From assembly GCA_019058275.1 (NCBI GenBank), contig JAHLVW010000083.1:1-64000 (forward strand): 64,000 bases of DNA. Direction: 5' to 3'. Origin of the DNA: Candidatus Heimdallarchaeota archaeon. GTDB lineage: Archaea; Asgardarchaeota; Heimdallarchaeia; JABLTI01. The notes below the pieces were generated by a model. That model saw only the letters and a list, made by a program, of their open reading frames with translations, did not search any database and was not told where the DNA came from. Numbering within the stretch: position 1 is the first letter of the stretch; each line of letters begins with the position of its first letter. Shown here in pieces: positions 43,272 to 53,714 of the stretch. The translations under genes were made by a program, and so were the position numbers.

Positions 43272-45974
43272 CTATTTTTCAAGTTGTTTGTAGCTTTTCT
43301 TGATCCGTTCTTTTATACTATTCAACTTATTTAAAGCTTCAAGAGGTGATAGATTATCAATGTCTATTTCTTGAAACTCCTCAACAATTTCTTCATTAAT
43401 TCTATCTTTTTCGTTTCTAGAAGATTTATGGAAGATACTTTTCATCAAAGTTAGATCACTACTACTTGGTTTCAATCCTTCAGTAATTTGACCCAAAAGA
43501 TTTGTTTGGACTGAAGCTGTTTTTGGTGCTATTGCATCATCCTCTCTAATTTCACCAGTCGAAGTTTGGTACTCTAAATATTGCAGAAGCTCTTTTGCCC
43601 TGTTTATTACTGCATCAGGCATACCAGAAAGCTTTGCAACCTGTATGCCGTAGCTCTTATCTGTGCCACCAGGAACAATCTTGTGTAGAAATAGAATCTT
43701 GTCTTCTTTCTTTTTCACTTGTATGCTGTAATTCTTTACTCGCTCGAGATATTTTTCGAGATCGATTAATTGATGATAGTGAGTAGCGAAAAGGGTTTTT
43801 GAGCCCAAATTACTTGAATTGTGCAAATATTCAGCTACAGCCCAAGCAATGCTAACACCATCAAAAGTAGAAGTTCCTCGACCAATTTCATCTAAAATAA
43901 TCAAGCTCCTTTTAGTAGCGTTATTAAGGATATTAGCAGTTTCATTCATTTCTACAAGAAATGTTGAAAGACCTTTTGAAATGTCATCTGAAGCACCGAT
44001 CCTAGTAAAGATTCGGTCAACCACTCCAATTGTAGCTTTCTCTGCAGGAACAAAACAGCCAATCTGAGCCATAAGTACGGTTAAAGCAACTTGCCGAATG
44101 TAAGTAGATTTACCACTCATGTTGGGACCGGTAATAATTAGAATCTGATCTGTTTTGTTATCCATTGTAACATCATTTGGAATGAAAGGTTGATCAAGAA
44201 GCATCTTCTCAACTACGCTATGACGACCCTTTTTTATTGATATCTTAAAGGAATTGTTTACAACTGGTCTTACATAAGCATTGTTTCTGGAGATTTCAGC
44301 AAAAGTTGTTAAGCAATCCAGCTCAGCTATTTTTTCAGCATTTACTAGAATTTTAGCAATTTCTTTATGCACAGCATCCCTAATTTCACAGAACAACTTA
44401 TACTCGAGATCATTAATTTGATCCTTAGCATTCAGAATTTTTGATTCATAATCTTTTAATTCCGAAGTGATAAACCTCTTTCCACTTGTTACTTCTTGCT
44501 TTTGAACATAATTTTCAGGTACCAAATTTAAGTAATTCTTACTTACTTGTATATAGTAACCTAGCACTCTATTGTATTCAACTCGAAGTGCTTTTATGCC
44601 TGTTTTTGTCTTTTCCTCTAATTCATAATTTATAATCCACTTTCTACCGCCTTCAGATATTTTCCGAAGGTCATCTACCTCTTGATTATAACCGTTTTTT
44701 ATTATTCCGCCATCTTTTATAGTAGCAGATGGAGATTCCTTTATTGCACTCTCTATTTTTTTAATTAGAGGATTCAAGTTGAATAATTCTTTAATGATCC
44801 TTTTAGGTGCATTTGATTGTAATGTCTTTAGTATCTTAGTAATAGATGGGATTGCTTTCAAGGAATTTTTAATCGAAATGATATCTCTTGCATTCGCCCT
44901 TTTCAGCGAAATCTGACTCGCTAAACGTTCAAGATCTTGCACTGGTTTAAGTACGGAGCGTAGATCCTCTCTTGCAAAAGAATTGCCAACTAATTCATCA
45001 ACTGCATCTAATCGCTCGTTAATTTTTTGGGGATCAACTAAGGGTCTTCGAAGTGCCCTTCTAATGTAACGTCCACCTAAAGAAGTACAGCTTTTGTCAA
45101 GAATTTCAATTAGAGTTCCTTTTGAGGTATTATCTCTAACGTTTCTTGTTAGTTCTAAACTTCTAAAGGATGATTGATCAATTACCATATAACCTTTTGT
45201 TGAATAAAGAGACATATTACGGATATTGTCTAATTTGGACTTTTGAGTCTCCATAAGGTAATCCAAAAGAGCACCAGCAGCTGAAATAGCTAGTGGTTTG
45301 TCTTCACAGCCAAAACCCTCCAAAGTCTTCGTTTTGAAATGCTCTGTTAACAGTTGATAAGAACTTTCATTTGAAAAACGATAATCCTCAAGTGGAGAGA
45401 TCATGACATTTTCAAGAGTCTCAAAAATACTATCAGGCAAATTATGTTTCTCAGAAACTATACATTCAGTTGGAGAAATTCTATTTAGCTCGATCAATAA
45501 TTCATCTAATGGTTCGTTCTCAATAAAATGAGTTACTCGGAATTCACCGGTTGAAACATCAGCTAATGCTAAGCCAAATTTCTTCCCTTTTTCAAAAATG
45601 GAAATGATATAGTTATTTTCATTCGATTCTAACATTGCAGTTTCAGTAATTGTCCCTGGAGTTAAAATGCGCACAACACCTCTTTTTACAAGCCCTTTGG
45701 CTTCACTTGCATCTTCTAGTTGATCCACGACAGCTACTTTGTACCCATGTTTGACTAGGGTCAACATATATGCATCGACAGCCTTTGCAGGAACACCTGC
45801 GAGTGGTTCACCAGATCTGGCAGTAAGCGTAATGCCTAAGATTTTCGCACCAAGCTTCGCATCAGCACCAAAAAGCTCAAAGAAATCTCCGACTCGGAAA
45901 AGTATTAAACAATCTGGATATTTTCGCTTAAAGGACTTATACTGTCTCATCATAGGAGTAGATTTTGAGGACAT
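43272..45974 (-). CDS. mutS: DNA mismatch repair protein MutS
   Basis: 900 residues, full-length MutS1. The mismatch-reading F-x-E is in GDFFELFG near residue 30. Walker A is GPNMSGKST (near residue 616), Walker B DEIGRGTSTFDG, then the His-containing ATHYHQL. It recognises mismatches and recruits MutL. Bacterial-type MutSL is uncommon in archaea and is usually explained by gene transfer. The last 80 residues (IREDDAIAPK onward) are a low-complexity linker and small helical domain. Confidence 0.96.
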   Translation of the reverse strand: MSSKSTPMMRQYKSFKRKYPDCLILFRVGDFFELFGADAKLGAKILGITLTARSGEPLAGVPAKAVDAYMLTLVKHGYKVAVVDQLEDASEAKGLVKRGVVRILTPGTITETAMLESNENNYIISIFEKGKKFGLALADVSTGEFRVTHFIENEPLDELLIELNRISPTECIVSEKHNLPDSIFETLENVMISPLEDYRFSNESSYQLLTEHFKTKTLEGFGCEDKPLAISAAGALLDYLMETQKSKLDNIRNMSLYSTKGYMVIDQSSFRSLELTRNVRDNTSKGTLIEILDKSCTSLGGRYIRRALRRPLVDPQKINERLDAVDELVGNSFAREDLRSVLKPVQDLERLASQISLKRANARDIISIKNSLKAIPSITKILKTLQSNAPKRIIKELFNLNPLIKKIESAIKESPSATIKDGGIIKNGYNQEVDDLRKISEGGRKWIINYELEEKTKTGIKALRVEYNRVLGYYIQVSKNYLNLVPENYVQKQEVTSGKRFITSELKDYESKILNAKDQINDLEYKLFCEIRDAVHKEIAKILVNAEKIAELDCLTTFAEISRNNAYVRPVVNNSFKISIKKGRHSVVEKMLLDQPFIPNDVTMDNKTDQILIITGPNMSGKSTYIRQVALTVLMAQIGCFVPAEKATIGVVDRIFTRIGASDDISKGLSTFLVEMNETANILNNATKRSLIILDEIGRGTSTFDGVSIAWAVAEYLHNSSNLGSKTLFATHYHQLIDLEKYLERVKNYSIQVKKKEDKILFLHKIVPGGTDKSYGIQVAKLSGMPDAVINRAKELLQYLEYQTSTGEIREDDAIAPKTASVQTNLLGQITEGLKPSSSDLTLMKSIFHKSSRNEKDRINEEIVEEFQEIDIDNLSPLEALNKLNSIKERIKKSYKQLEK

Positions 45975-46278
45975 TGACTTTACCCTATTGAAATTTATTT
46001 TAGCAATATACTAAGCTATCTTCTTCTACCTTTATTGCTTCTCTTACACAATTAATTATTAATTTTTCTTTAATATCATCAACGAAAGTAGCTCAAAATA
46101 ATCAGTACTTACGCTATTTTCGTTCAATACTAAGCAATCTTTAAGTTTTAAAATTAGAAACTAATATGTAGAAGTGAAGAAACAGGCATAAAAGAATGAA
46201 ATTTTATTGAGTTAGAAATCACATCCAATGAATAGCTAGAACCTTTCTAAAAAAAGTAGAAAGCTAGTACTAAAAGGG
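45975..46278. other. Divergent intergenic region
   Basis: About 300 AT-rich bases between mutS (-) and a toroid-family gene (+). It should hold both promoters, but I see no distinctive operator, repeat or RNA element. AAGGGATG at 46275 is the ribosome site of the downstream gene. Confidence 0.4.
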
Positions 46279-47859
46279 ATGAAAATGACTAAACGATTAG
46301 AAACTAAAATACCACAAATATTAGGATTCACAAAAATCTCAGCTGATGGTATTTTCAAACTAAAGAAGAAAATCGTTGAATATCTAAAGTTAACTGATAA
46401 CCAAATACCTTATCTAAATTACAATGGAGAAATAACTCTTTCTGCTAAACCTTTTGGTATAAAAGCTAATGTATTAAATGGAAATAGAATTGAATTACCT
46501 CTAAAAGCCTTAGAGAAATTGTTGATTACTAAAAGAACAGATATTTGTTTTATTGAACGACACAATGCAGTTGCGATAAAAAAAATCGAGATAAACGTAA
46601 AAAAAGGTAAAGGACCAAAAATCATTGATATTGAAAGTCCTTATTCTGTAATAAGGCAAGTTAAAACATTTGCAAATCCAGATAGTTTATTGGATGAGTT
46701 AATAGATAAATCAAAAGACATCAATTTAAACTATAATTTGGTTAATTTTTGGAAAGATAAAAAATCATTTAGCGCTTGGAAAGCCAGAAAAATTTTGAAT
46801 GTTCCTGAACCATTTGATGAAGATTTACAAAAGGAACTAATTCAAGATAGATTATCAAACCAAGATTCCTATGGTTCGTGGGAAGGATTAGTAACTGCTA
46901 CGGCTAAAAATTTGATGGAACTTGCTGAATTAGGGATGAGTAGTAACTATCCTCAAATTCAACAAGCTATAAAATGGCTAATGGATCGTCCAGAATCAAA
47001 ACACAATCCAGGAATGTTTTTCTTAACTGATGAATTAGTACAAGAGCAACTTGATATTGTTGAAATAAGAGAAGAACAAACTAGTGGTCCTCGAGATAGA
47101 TTTCGGAAACGTCCTAAAGGTGAATTGAAGTTAATAACAAATGTTGATGAACTCTATGATAATCCTTGTGGTCAAAGAATCATGTGGCCTAATGCATTTG
47201 TTCTAGAAGCATTGCTTACTTTGGGTTATGAAACACATGATAGAGTACAAACAATTCTTGAAACATTAACCTATAGTCATTGGTGTGATTGTGCTTATCA
47301 ACATGGACATAGTAGTTGGTTTCGAAAGGAACCTTATTCTATGAGAGAAGTAGAGAAATTCGAACGACAAACTTTGTATGAGTTTAAACATGGAGGCGTG
47401 AAAAACTTACAATTTCTTATAAGCCAACCTACTTTGAATCACTTACTTCGTTTATCTCAAAAGAGGAAAGGAGAAATTGTGGAGTACACCTTATGGGTAC
47501 CAATTATTACCCAAGGATGTGAATTAATAACTACTGAAGCTCTTAGCAAAGTAAAGGATGAAAAACTATGGCGTTTAGCTGAAACTCATTTATGGCGTTT
47601 TGTTGTTTTGCTTTACAATGCTTATACTAATCAACATACTATGGATGAATTTGTAAAATACCATCTAACACCATTCATTCATCTGAAGGTTTTTGCTAAA
47701 TATAATACTAAAGGATCGAGAATTGGCATTCTGTTATCACTTCCATGGATAAGAGACAATCAAAATGAGGATGGTTCATGGGGTAATGGCAAGCAAAAGG
47801 AAAGTGCAACAATATCTATTTTGAGTGCGCTTAAATCAATAGATTTCATCAATCAATAA
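46279..47859 (+). CDS. Alpha/alpha-toroid protein (prenyltransferase/cyclase fold)
   Basis: 526 residues. The first 110 form a beta-rich domain of unknown type. The rest is helical repeats with QW-like turns: NQDSYGSWEGLVTATAKNLM and NQNEDGSWGNGKQKESAT, as in squalene-cyclase and prenyltransferase toroids. The catalytic DxDD of cyclases is not visible, so it may be a binding or structural toroid, or act on an unknown substrate. Related toroid genes lie at 52746 and 63685. ATG at 46285 is an equally good start. Confidence 0.65.
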   Translation: MKMTKRLETKIPQILGFTKISADGIFKLKKKIVEYLKLTDNQIPYLNYNGEITLSAKPFGIKANVLNGNRIELPLKALEKLLITKRTDICFIERHNAVAIKKIEINVKKGKGPKIIDIESPYSVIRQVKTFANPDSLLDELIDKSKDINLNYNLVNFWKDKKSFSAWKARKILNVPEPFDEDLQKELIQDRLSNQDSYGSWEGLVTATAKNLMELAELGMSSNYPQIQQAIKWLMDRPESKHNPGMFFLTDELVQEQLDIVEIREEQTSGPRDRFRKRPKGELKLITNVDELYDNPCGQRIMWPNAFVLEALLTLGYETHDRVQTILETLTYSHWCDCAYQHGHSSWFRKEPYSMREVEKFERQTLYEFKHGGVKNLQFLISQPTLNHLLRLSQKRKGEIVEYTLWVPIITQGCELITTEALSKVKDEKLWRLAETHLWRFVVLLYNAYTNQHTMDEFVKYHLTPFIHLKVFAKYNTKGSRIGILLSLPWIRDNQNEDGSWGNGKQKESATISILSALKSIDFINQ

Positions 47860-47933
47860 TCATTATTGATTATTTATCAGAGATAATGTGATGTAAAATA
47901 AGCTACTGATAAGAAATAATGTTACAATTGAGT

Positions 47934-48359
47934 TTAGCTTCTAAACTTCCCTTCAATTTTATCTAAAGCTATAGAAGCTTGTTCTCGAACGCGCCAATTA
48001 TCATCAAGTAATGCATTACGTATAGCTGGAACTGTTTCATTAGTTCGATTTTGCATTTCACCCAACGCAGCAGCTGCTAGTGTACGTACGTCATCTCTAT
48101 TGTCTTTTTTCAAAATATCTACTATTACAGGTATAGTCTTAATATTCTTTTCTCCCAACTCACATAATGATAAGGCTGCCCATTTACGAACCTCTAAATC
48201 ATCATCCTTTAGAGCTTTCATTAAAGCATTAACAATTTTCTTATCTTTCTTTCCATAAATTCCTAATATTAAAGCTGCTGTTGCTCGAACCTTTGGATTA
48301 AAACTGTCTAAATCTTTAAGAAAATTCTTGACTTCTTTGGGATCCAATATAGCAGTCAA
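47934..48359 (-). CDS. Small HEAT-repeat protein
   Basis: 141 residues with about four HEAT/PBS-lyase repeats: NPKVRATAALILGIYG, DLEVRKWAALSLCELG, RDDVRTLAAAALGEM and NWRVREQASIALDKI. It is a scaffold protein, convergent with the toroid gene. It resembles the longer HEAT protein at 15276 in repeat type. Partner unknown. Confidence 0.85.
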   Translation of the reverse strand: MTAILDPKEVKNFLKDLDSFNPKVRATAALILGIYGKKDKKIVNALMKALKDDDLEVRKWAALSLCELGEKNIKTIPVIVDILKKDNRDDVRTLAAAALGEMQNRTNETVPAIRNALLDDNWRVREQASIALDKIEGKFRS

Positions 48360-48683
48360 AGTTCTAATCCACCAAACTCAATAAACAACAATATTATAAC
48401 TAATAAGTTATCAAAAAGTCTTTTCATGATAAAATATTTTCAACTATCTCTCAAATCATTTAACTATTATTTTGAGATTATTTCAGTTATTTTTTGATAA
48501 ATTAAGTATGTTTACTTGAGGTTAAAAAACTGAATAGATAACAATTAGACCAATCAAATTTGGAAAAGTAGATATTCTTAAAATTACTATCATTATTCTT
48601 CTCTTTAGGAATTGTTAGTTTTGGTAAAATTATAGTATATAATTGGAAAGAAGAAGGATTTACCAGAGAAATATTATGAAAAA
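48360..48683. other. AT-rich intergenic region
   Basis: About 320 bases with no gene or repeat I can support. The last 48 bases (from 48636) are open in the frame of the downstream GNAT gene and read like coding sequence (KDLPEKYYEKM), so that gene may once have started earlier. Confidence 0.4.
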
Positions 48684-49655
48684 ATGATAAGCATGATTAG
48701 AGGCTACGATTCAGAACGGTTGCCTTTTGAACCACCTACTTTAGATTATTATCGTAATTATTGGGATTTACCAAAACCATCAGGACAAGAAACAATAACT
48801 GTATTCGCATTCAATGACTTTGATGAACTTATAGGATTTGGATATTCGGGTTGGAATATAAAATATGATAATTTAGATCATGGATTCTTTCAAATTTATG
48901 TTGTTCCTACAAATCGAAGAAAAGGATTTGGTACTAAGATTATACGAAAGTTATTTTCTCAAATTCCTTCTCAGATTAAAACTTTAGCAGCTTCAACAAA
49001 GGAGGGTTCTATTGGTGAAGCATTTCTACAAAAATTTAAACACGAGAATTGTTTTGAAGAACTTTTTAGAGCTGCAGATTTATCAGAATTCAATCTAGAA
49101 GAAATAAGGGAGATTGTAAAGATAGAAACTGAAAGAATTGAATAATTAGGCTATACTTTTGTAGAGCTTGAAAGTCTAGATTATGCTGAAAAATTCAATG
49201 AAGAGGAATATGTCAGAATGGTAGAGAGAATATGGAACGATATGCCTCGAGAAGAAATGTCTTTTGGGGAGAATGTTATTACCTCCGAACGTTACAAGTC
49301 TATGATTGAATTAAATCTTAAAAAAGGTGATAGAAATTTTGGTTATGCAATTGCCAAAAAAGAAACTAACGAACCAGTAGGTCACACAAGAGTTCTCTAT
49401 AATAAATATGATCTTGATCTTGTTGAACAAGATGATACAGGGGTTGTTCATGAACATAGAGGAAATGGTTTTGGTTTAGCTTTAAAATATAAAGTCTTAG
49501 AGAGGATATTGAATGAACTAAATGCGAAATTCTGGTTTACTGGTAATGCTCAAAGCAATAAACATATGATTCGAATAAATAAAAAATTAAAACATAAAAT
49601 CGTTGGAAAGAAAGTTGTATATGAATTAAAGAGAGAAGAATGGGAATTGATCTAA
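48684..49655 (+). pseudogene. Tandem GNAT acetyltransferase broken by an in-frame TAA
   Basis: The frame runs 48684-49655 with one stop, TAA at 49143-49145. The 24 codons after it (LGYTFVELESLDYAEKFNEE onward) are coding-like and stay in frame with the second part. The N-terminal half is a GNAT domain with QIYVVPTNRRKGFGTKI as the acetyl-CoA loop; the C-terminal half has VVHEHRGNGFGLALK. Two-domain GNATs of about 320 residues are a known type. It is either a pseudogene, two separate proteins of 153 and about 145 residues, or an assembly error. Confidence 0.75.
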
Positions 49656-49858
49656 AACTACTATTTAGTAAATATTGTAATCAATAAAAAAGTCAAAGGG
49701 AATTCTTCACCTTATATCTCATAATAGATTGCTCATGTTATAAAAAACTTTGATTGCATTGGCATTTCTCTCTAATTACTGGTCAGAAAATACCATATTA
49801 TACTAATAGAGTGGTCAATTTACTTTTACTTTTACTAAATAGAATTCAATAGAGATGA

Positions 49859-51007
49859 TTGAAAATGACTGATGCTGAAAAACACAAAGAAAATATTGTG
49901 AATAACTTAGTTGGTATAAAATTCGAAGGTAGACCCATCCCTTTATGGGATGAGAAAGATAAATTGACTGATAAAATGAAACAATTCAAAGTACCTGGTC
50001 TAAGTATTGTTGTGATTAATGATTTTCAAATAGATTGGACATTGCATGAAGGCGTGCAAGACTTGAACTCCAACAAAAAATTAACTCCTGAAACTTTGTT
50101 TGAAGCTGCATCTACGACTAAAGCTCTAACAGCTGTTCTTGCTTTGCACTTCGTTGAAAATGGTATTTTAGACCTAGATGAGGAAATTAATACTAAACTA
50201 AAAAACTGGAAAATACCTGAGAATGAGTTCACTGAGAAAGAGAAAGTTACTCTTCGCAGATTACTAACACATATGGCAGGTATAAACCGTCCTGACAGCT
50301 TGTTTAGTTACGAAGAAGGGAAAACTCCTACACTAATTCAAGTATTAAATGGAGAATCACCTGCTTTGAATGATCCTGTAAAAGTAGAATTTATTCCTGG
50401 ATCAAAACATCAATACTCAAATATTGGCTATACTATTATACAACAGTTATTAGAAGATGTTACTGGGAAATCATTTCATCAATTAATGAAAGAAGTGATT
50501 TTTGAACCACTAGAGATGAATAATAGTACATTAGAATTTCCGCTTCCTGATAATTTTAGTCAACGAGCTGTTTTACCACATACAGCTGAAGGTGAAGCTA
50601 AGGATAAAGGCTTACACGCATCAGCTTTAGCACATGGCAACTTAAGCTGTACTTCAATTGATTTGAGTAAATTTCTTTTAGAACTAATGAACACTTATAA
50701 TGGAAAATCTGAAAAAATATTGTCAAAAAACATGGTTAGAAAAATGTTTGAATCTCAACGTTCATTTGGTCCAACAGAATTAATGGGTTTCTCTGATCAA
50801 GCCTTAGGTGTGTTTTTGATGAGAAATGATAAAAACTCATTCTTTCTCCATCCAGGAGGAAATGAACCAGGGGCAAATTGCTTTCTTATAGGTTCTCCTA
50901 CAACAGGTCATGGTGCTATTTTGATGTCAAATGGTTCTATGGGTGAGCTCATCAATATGCAATTGATTTATACTATAGCAAAAGATTATGAATGGAATTT
51001 TGGATGA
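49859..51007 (+). CDS. Serine beta-lactamase-like hydrolase, second copy
   Basis: 382 residues of the class C beta-lactamase/esterase superfamily. S-x-x-K is STTK in FEAASTTKALTA, Y-x-N is YSN in HQYSNIGYTI, and the third motif is HPGG in FLHPGGNEPGA. All key residues are present, unlike the copy at 1935 with Y-N-G. No signal peptide. ATG at 49859 or 49865. It lies between two stop-interrupted genes. Substrate unknown; probably a cytoplasmic peptidase or esterase. Confidence 0.9.
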   Translation: MKMTDAEKHKENIVNNLVGIKFEGRPIPLWDEKDKLTDKMKQFKVPGLSIVVINDFQIDWTLHEGVQDLNSNKKLTPETLFEAASTTKALTAVLALHFVENGILDLDEEINTKLKNWKIPENEFTEKEKVTLRRLLTHMAGINRPDSLFSYEEGKTPTLIQVLNGESPALNDPVKVEFIPGSKHQYSNIGYTIIQQLLEDVTGKSFHQLMKEVIFEPLEMNNSTLEFPLPDNFSQRAVLPHTAEGEAKDKGLHASALAHGNLSCTSIDLSKFLLELMNTYNGKSEKILSKNMVRKMFESQRSFGPTELMGFSDQALGVFLMRNDKNSFFLHPGGNEPGANCFLIGSPTTGHGAILMSNGSMGELINMQLIYTIAKDYEWNFG

Positions 51008-51122
51008 ATAACTCACCAAAATTTCTTTAATTATTTTCTAGATACCTTTTCTTTTTTTTATTAAGAAAGTCACTCGTAATTAATTAATAATCAGATGAGT
51101 ATTTTACAATGGAGGTAATGAA

Positions 51123-51557
51123 ATGAAAATTTTTGATGCTCCTATTCTTCACAAAGTGTTAATTCGTGCCCCTCGAGAAAAGGTCTATGATGCAATGACA
51201 ACTGCAGAAGGTTTAGATGGGTAGTTTACTAAGGGATACTTTGTTGGTCGTAAACCAGGTGGGAAAATCATTCTTCGATGGGTTGATTGGGGCGTAGATA
51301 AAGTAAATACTCAAACAGAAGCTCCTATAATAGAAGTCAAATTACCAGAACGTTTTGTCTTTAAGTGGTGGGAAGATCATTATACAATAGTTGAGATGGA
51401 TTTTATAGAAGTTAAAGAAGGAACAGTTGTATCAGTAAAGGAACACGGATATCAAGATTCAACAGAAGGTCACGTACGATGTCTTGAATGTGCAACTGGA
51501 TGGGGAGAAGCCCTCACATTACTAAAATTCTATGTTGAGCATGGATTACGATACTGA
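51123..51557 (+). pseudogene. SRPBCC/AHSA1-family gene with an in-frame TAG
   Basis: ATG at 51123 follows a strong GGAGG at 51111. The frame encodes 144 residues ending at 51557, with TAG at codon 34 (51222-51224). It reads REKVYDAMTTAEGLDG, stop, FTKGYF. AHSA1 proteins have Trp at about this place, so a single TGG to TAG change fits. The rest is typical of the family (PERFVFKWWEDHY, GWGEALTLLKFYVEHG). It was missed as a gene because of the stop. Pseudogene or sequence error; recoding is unlikely. Confidence 0.85.
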
Positions 51558-51558
51558 A

Positions 51559-52077
51559 TCAGCTATATTCCTTTCGAGCTTTTTTCTCTATTTTTTTGAT
51601 AAATTTTGATTTGCCATTAGTATATGCCTTTCTGTCATTTCTGAACAATTGTGCCAATCCTTGTTTCAAATCATTGTATTCCTTTGCCGCATCAGGATAG
51701 CTTCGCAGAAAATCGCGAAAGAGAATATGCCTTCCCCAATAATCACTATTTATATCTATAATATACAAATGAATCTTAATTCCGTCAAATTGCTTGTCTA
51801 GTGATTTCCTTTCAGGAAAATCCTCAACGCGATTTGTATCAAAAGTATATCCAATACTTACTAATAGAGGAATACATTTCTTGATCTCATCAAATGATTC
51901 TACGCCAATCATTATATCAATTATTGGTTTAGCACCCATTCCAGGTACAGCAGTGCTCCCAATGTGCTCTATACTTATTACTAAATCACTTAATGCTTCT
52001 TCAATTACCACTCTTTCTTTTTCGAAGAATTTAGGCCATTTAGGATTATATTTCTCAATTATAATTGGAGCATTCAT
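51559..52077 (-). CDS. GrpB family (UPF0157) nucleotidyltransferase-like protein
   Basis: 172 residues. The family pattern is plain: YNPKWPKFFEKE, then IEHIGSTAVPGMGAKPIIDI with the G-S-T-A and D-x-D-type acidic residues of the nucleotidyltransferase fold, and DFLRSYPDAAKEY near the end. The activity of GrpB proteins is not well defined. Its stop is one base from the end of the SRPBCC remnant on the other strand. Confidence 0.9.
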   Translation of the reverse strand: MNAPIIIEKYNPKWPKFFEKERVVIEEALSDLVISIEHIGSTAVPGMGAKPIIDIMIGVESFDEIKKCIPLLVSIGYTFDTNRVEDFPERKSLDKQFDGIKIHLYIIDINSDYWGRHILFRDFLRSYPDAAKEYNDLKQGLAQLFRNDRKAYTNGKSKFIKKIEKKARKEYS

Positions 52078-52167
52078 AATAGATTACCAATATATTGAAA
52101 TTTATCAAATTTACTAAATCTACAAAGTAACAAGCAATGTAAAATTTACCTTGGACCTAATGCATGT

Positions 52168-52608
52168 TTAAACGATAGTACCCTTATATAAACCAATGAA
52201 TCGTTCATATCTACCCGGTAATTTTTCATTATCTTGTAAATGTAATAACCAAGCATGAATTTCATTTTCTAAGATGATTTTCTCTCCTGCTACATTCTCT
52301 ACTTCTGGTCTATGGATGTTTTTAATGGCTGTAAATTCCATCATTACATATGCTTCAGACATTACTATTGTTGAGATGTCGTTTAGATACATTTCATCAT
52401 TTACACTGAGAATACATCTAATAAGCGCTCTCGCAAGGAAAGTGATAAATCTTTTCTGAAGATCCATTGGACCTTTAAATAACTTACCAAAAATCGCGCC
52501 CATAACTGTGTTTTCAAAATCATATCTGTTCATAACATAAGGTATTAAGAACTCCTCTAATTCTTGAATAAGCTTTTGACTAATATTGTACCCCGCCTTT
52601 TTAATCAC
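52168..52608 (-). CDS. Unknown helical protein
   Basis: 146 residues, mostly helix, with no cysteine cluster or membrane segment. A central part (RFITFLARALIRCILSVNDEMYL) is amphipathic. No family recognised. It is divergent from the toroid gene at 52746, about 140 bases away. Confidence 0.6.
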   Translation of the reverse strand: MIKKAGYNISQKLIQELEEFLIPYVMNRYDFENTVMGAIFGKLFKGPMDLQKRFITFLARALIRCILSVNDEMYLNDISTIVMSEAYVMMEFTAIKNIHRPEVENVAGEKIILENEIHAWLLHLQDNEKLPGRYERFIGLYKGTIV

Positions 52609-52745
52609 TATAAAACAAATGTGATTGGTTTATTTATATGTTTTCAGAAACAAGAGTCATAATTTCATAATAAGTAAAAGCCCCTCTTTGTAAAAGAGTA
52701 ATTATAAATATTATTTATGTTAATTATATAAGGGGGCAGATAGAA

Positions 52746-53714
52746 ATGGATGTCATAGATTGGTTATTAACTAAAGATGCTTTTATTGAGTACAACACAA
52801 GAGTAGAATTGCTAGGACAAACTGAATCTAATAAACATGTACAAAATGCGAAGGAAAGGATGCTTAAGGATATTAGAATCATTAATTTATTTGCTGAATT
52901 ACTAGATTGGCCTGGTTACTCATTGAAGAGACATAATGATGCGAAACACTTGACTCACAAACTAGCATTTCTAGTGGATATTGGTGTTAAAAAAAATAAT
53001 AAAACACTTACACAAGTATCTAAGAAAATTTTCGAACAAAAATCCGAAGAGGGAGCCTTTCAGGTAATCGTAAATATACCTACACATTTCGGTGGATCAG
53101 GGGAGGATGAAATGCTATGGATGCTTTGTGATTTTCCAACGATATTATATTCTATGTTAAAAATAGGTTGGGAAAATGATAAACGAATTGAAATAGCGAT
53201 TGATTACTTGAAAGAACTAATAAGAGAAAATGGTTGGCCATGTGCAAGTTCTCCAAAATTAGGTGGAAAATTCAAAGGTCCAGGTAAGAAAAGCGATCCT
53301 TGTCCCTATGCTAATCTAATCATACTAAAAGCATTAAGCCAACATCCAAAATCAAAGAACTCCAAAGAGTGCAAAGTAGGAGCTGAAACCTTACTATCAT
53401 TATGGGAACGAAGAAAGGAAGTAAAACCCTTTTTATTTGGTATGGGAACAGATTTCAAGAAATTAAAAGCTCCTTTTATTTGGTATGATGTTTTACATAT
53501 CACTGATGTGTTGACAAAATTTGAATGGTTGCATAAAGATGAACGACTTAATGAAATGATTGAGATTATTCGTAACAAAATAGATTCTAATGGATTTTAT
53601 AAGGCTGAATCTGTTTGGCGTGCTTGGAAAGAATGGGATTTTGGACAAAAGAAAGAACCATCTCCTTGGATAACTTTCTTAGTAACAAGATTGCTAAGAC
53701 GAATCGATAGATAG
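52746..53714 (+). CDS. Alpha/alpha-toroid protein (prenyltransferase fold), second member
   Basis: 322 residues; ATG at 52746 follows AGGGGG at 52729-52734. Helical repeats include NGWPCASSPKLGGKFKGPGK and DSNGFYKAESVWRAWKEWDFG, and IWYDVLHITDVLTKFEWL. That last segment aligns with PFWHYDILMALKVLAEANK of the gene at the window end. The fold is that of terpene cyclases and prenyltransferases, but no known catalytic set is visible. It may be a family of lineage-specific enzymes or binding proteins. Confidence 0.7.
   Translation: MDVIDWLLTKDAFIEYNTRVELLGQTESNKHVQNAKERMLKDIRIINLFAELLDWPGYSLKRHNDAKHLTHKLAFLVDIGVKKNNKTLTQVSKKIFEQKSEEGAFQVIVNIPTHFGGSGEDEMLWMLCDFPTILYSMLKIGWENDKRIEIAIDYLKELIRENGWPCASSPKLGGKFKGPGKKSDPCPYANLIILKALSQHPKSKNSKECKVGAETLLSLWERRKEVKPFLFGMGTDFKKLKAPFIWYDVLHITDVLTKFEWLHKDERLNEMIEIIRNKIDSNGFYKAESVWRAWKEWDFGQKKEPSPWITFLVTRLLRRIDR

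Noticed and set aside
51222-51224. TAG as a pyrrolysine codon
   Set aside because: The position corresponds to Trp in the SRPBCC family, the MttB-like gene here has no in-frame TAG, and a neighbouring broken gene has TAA instead.
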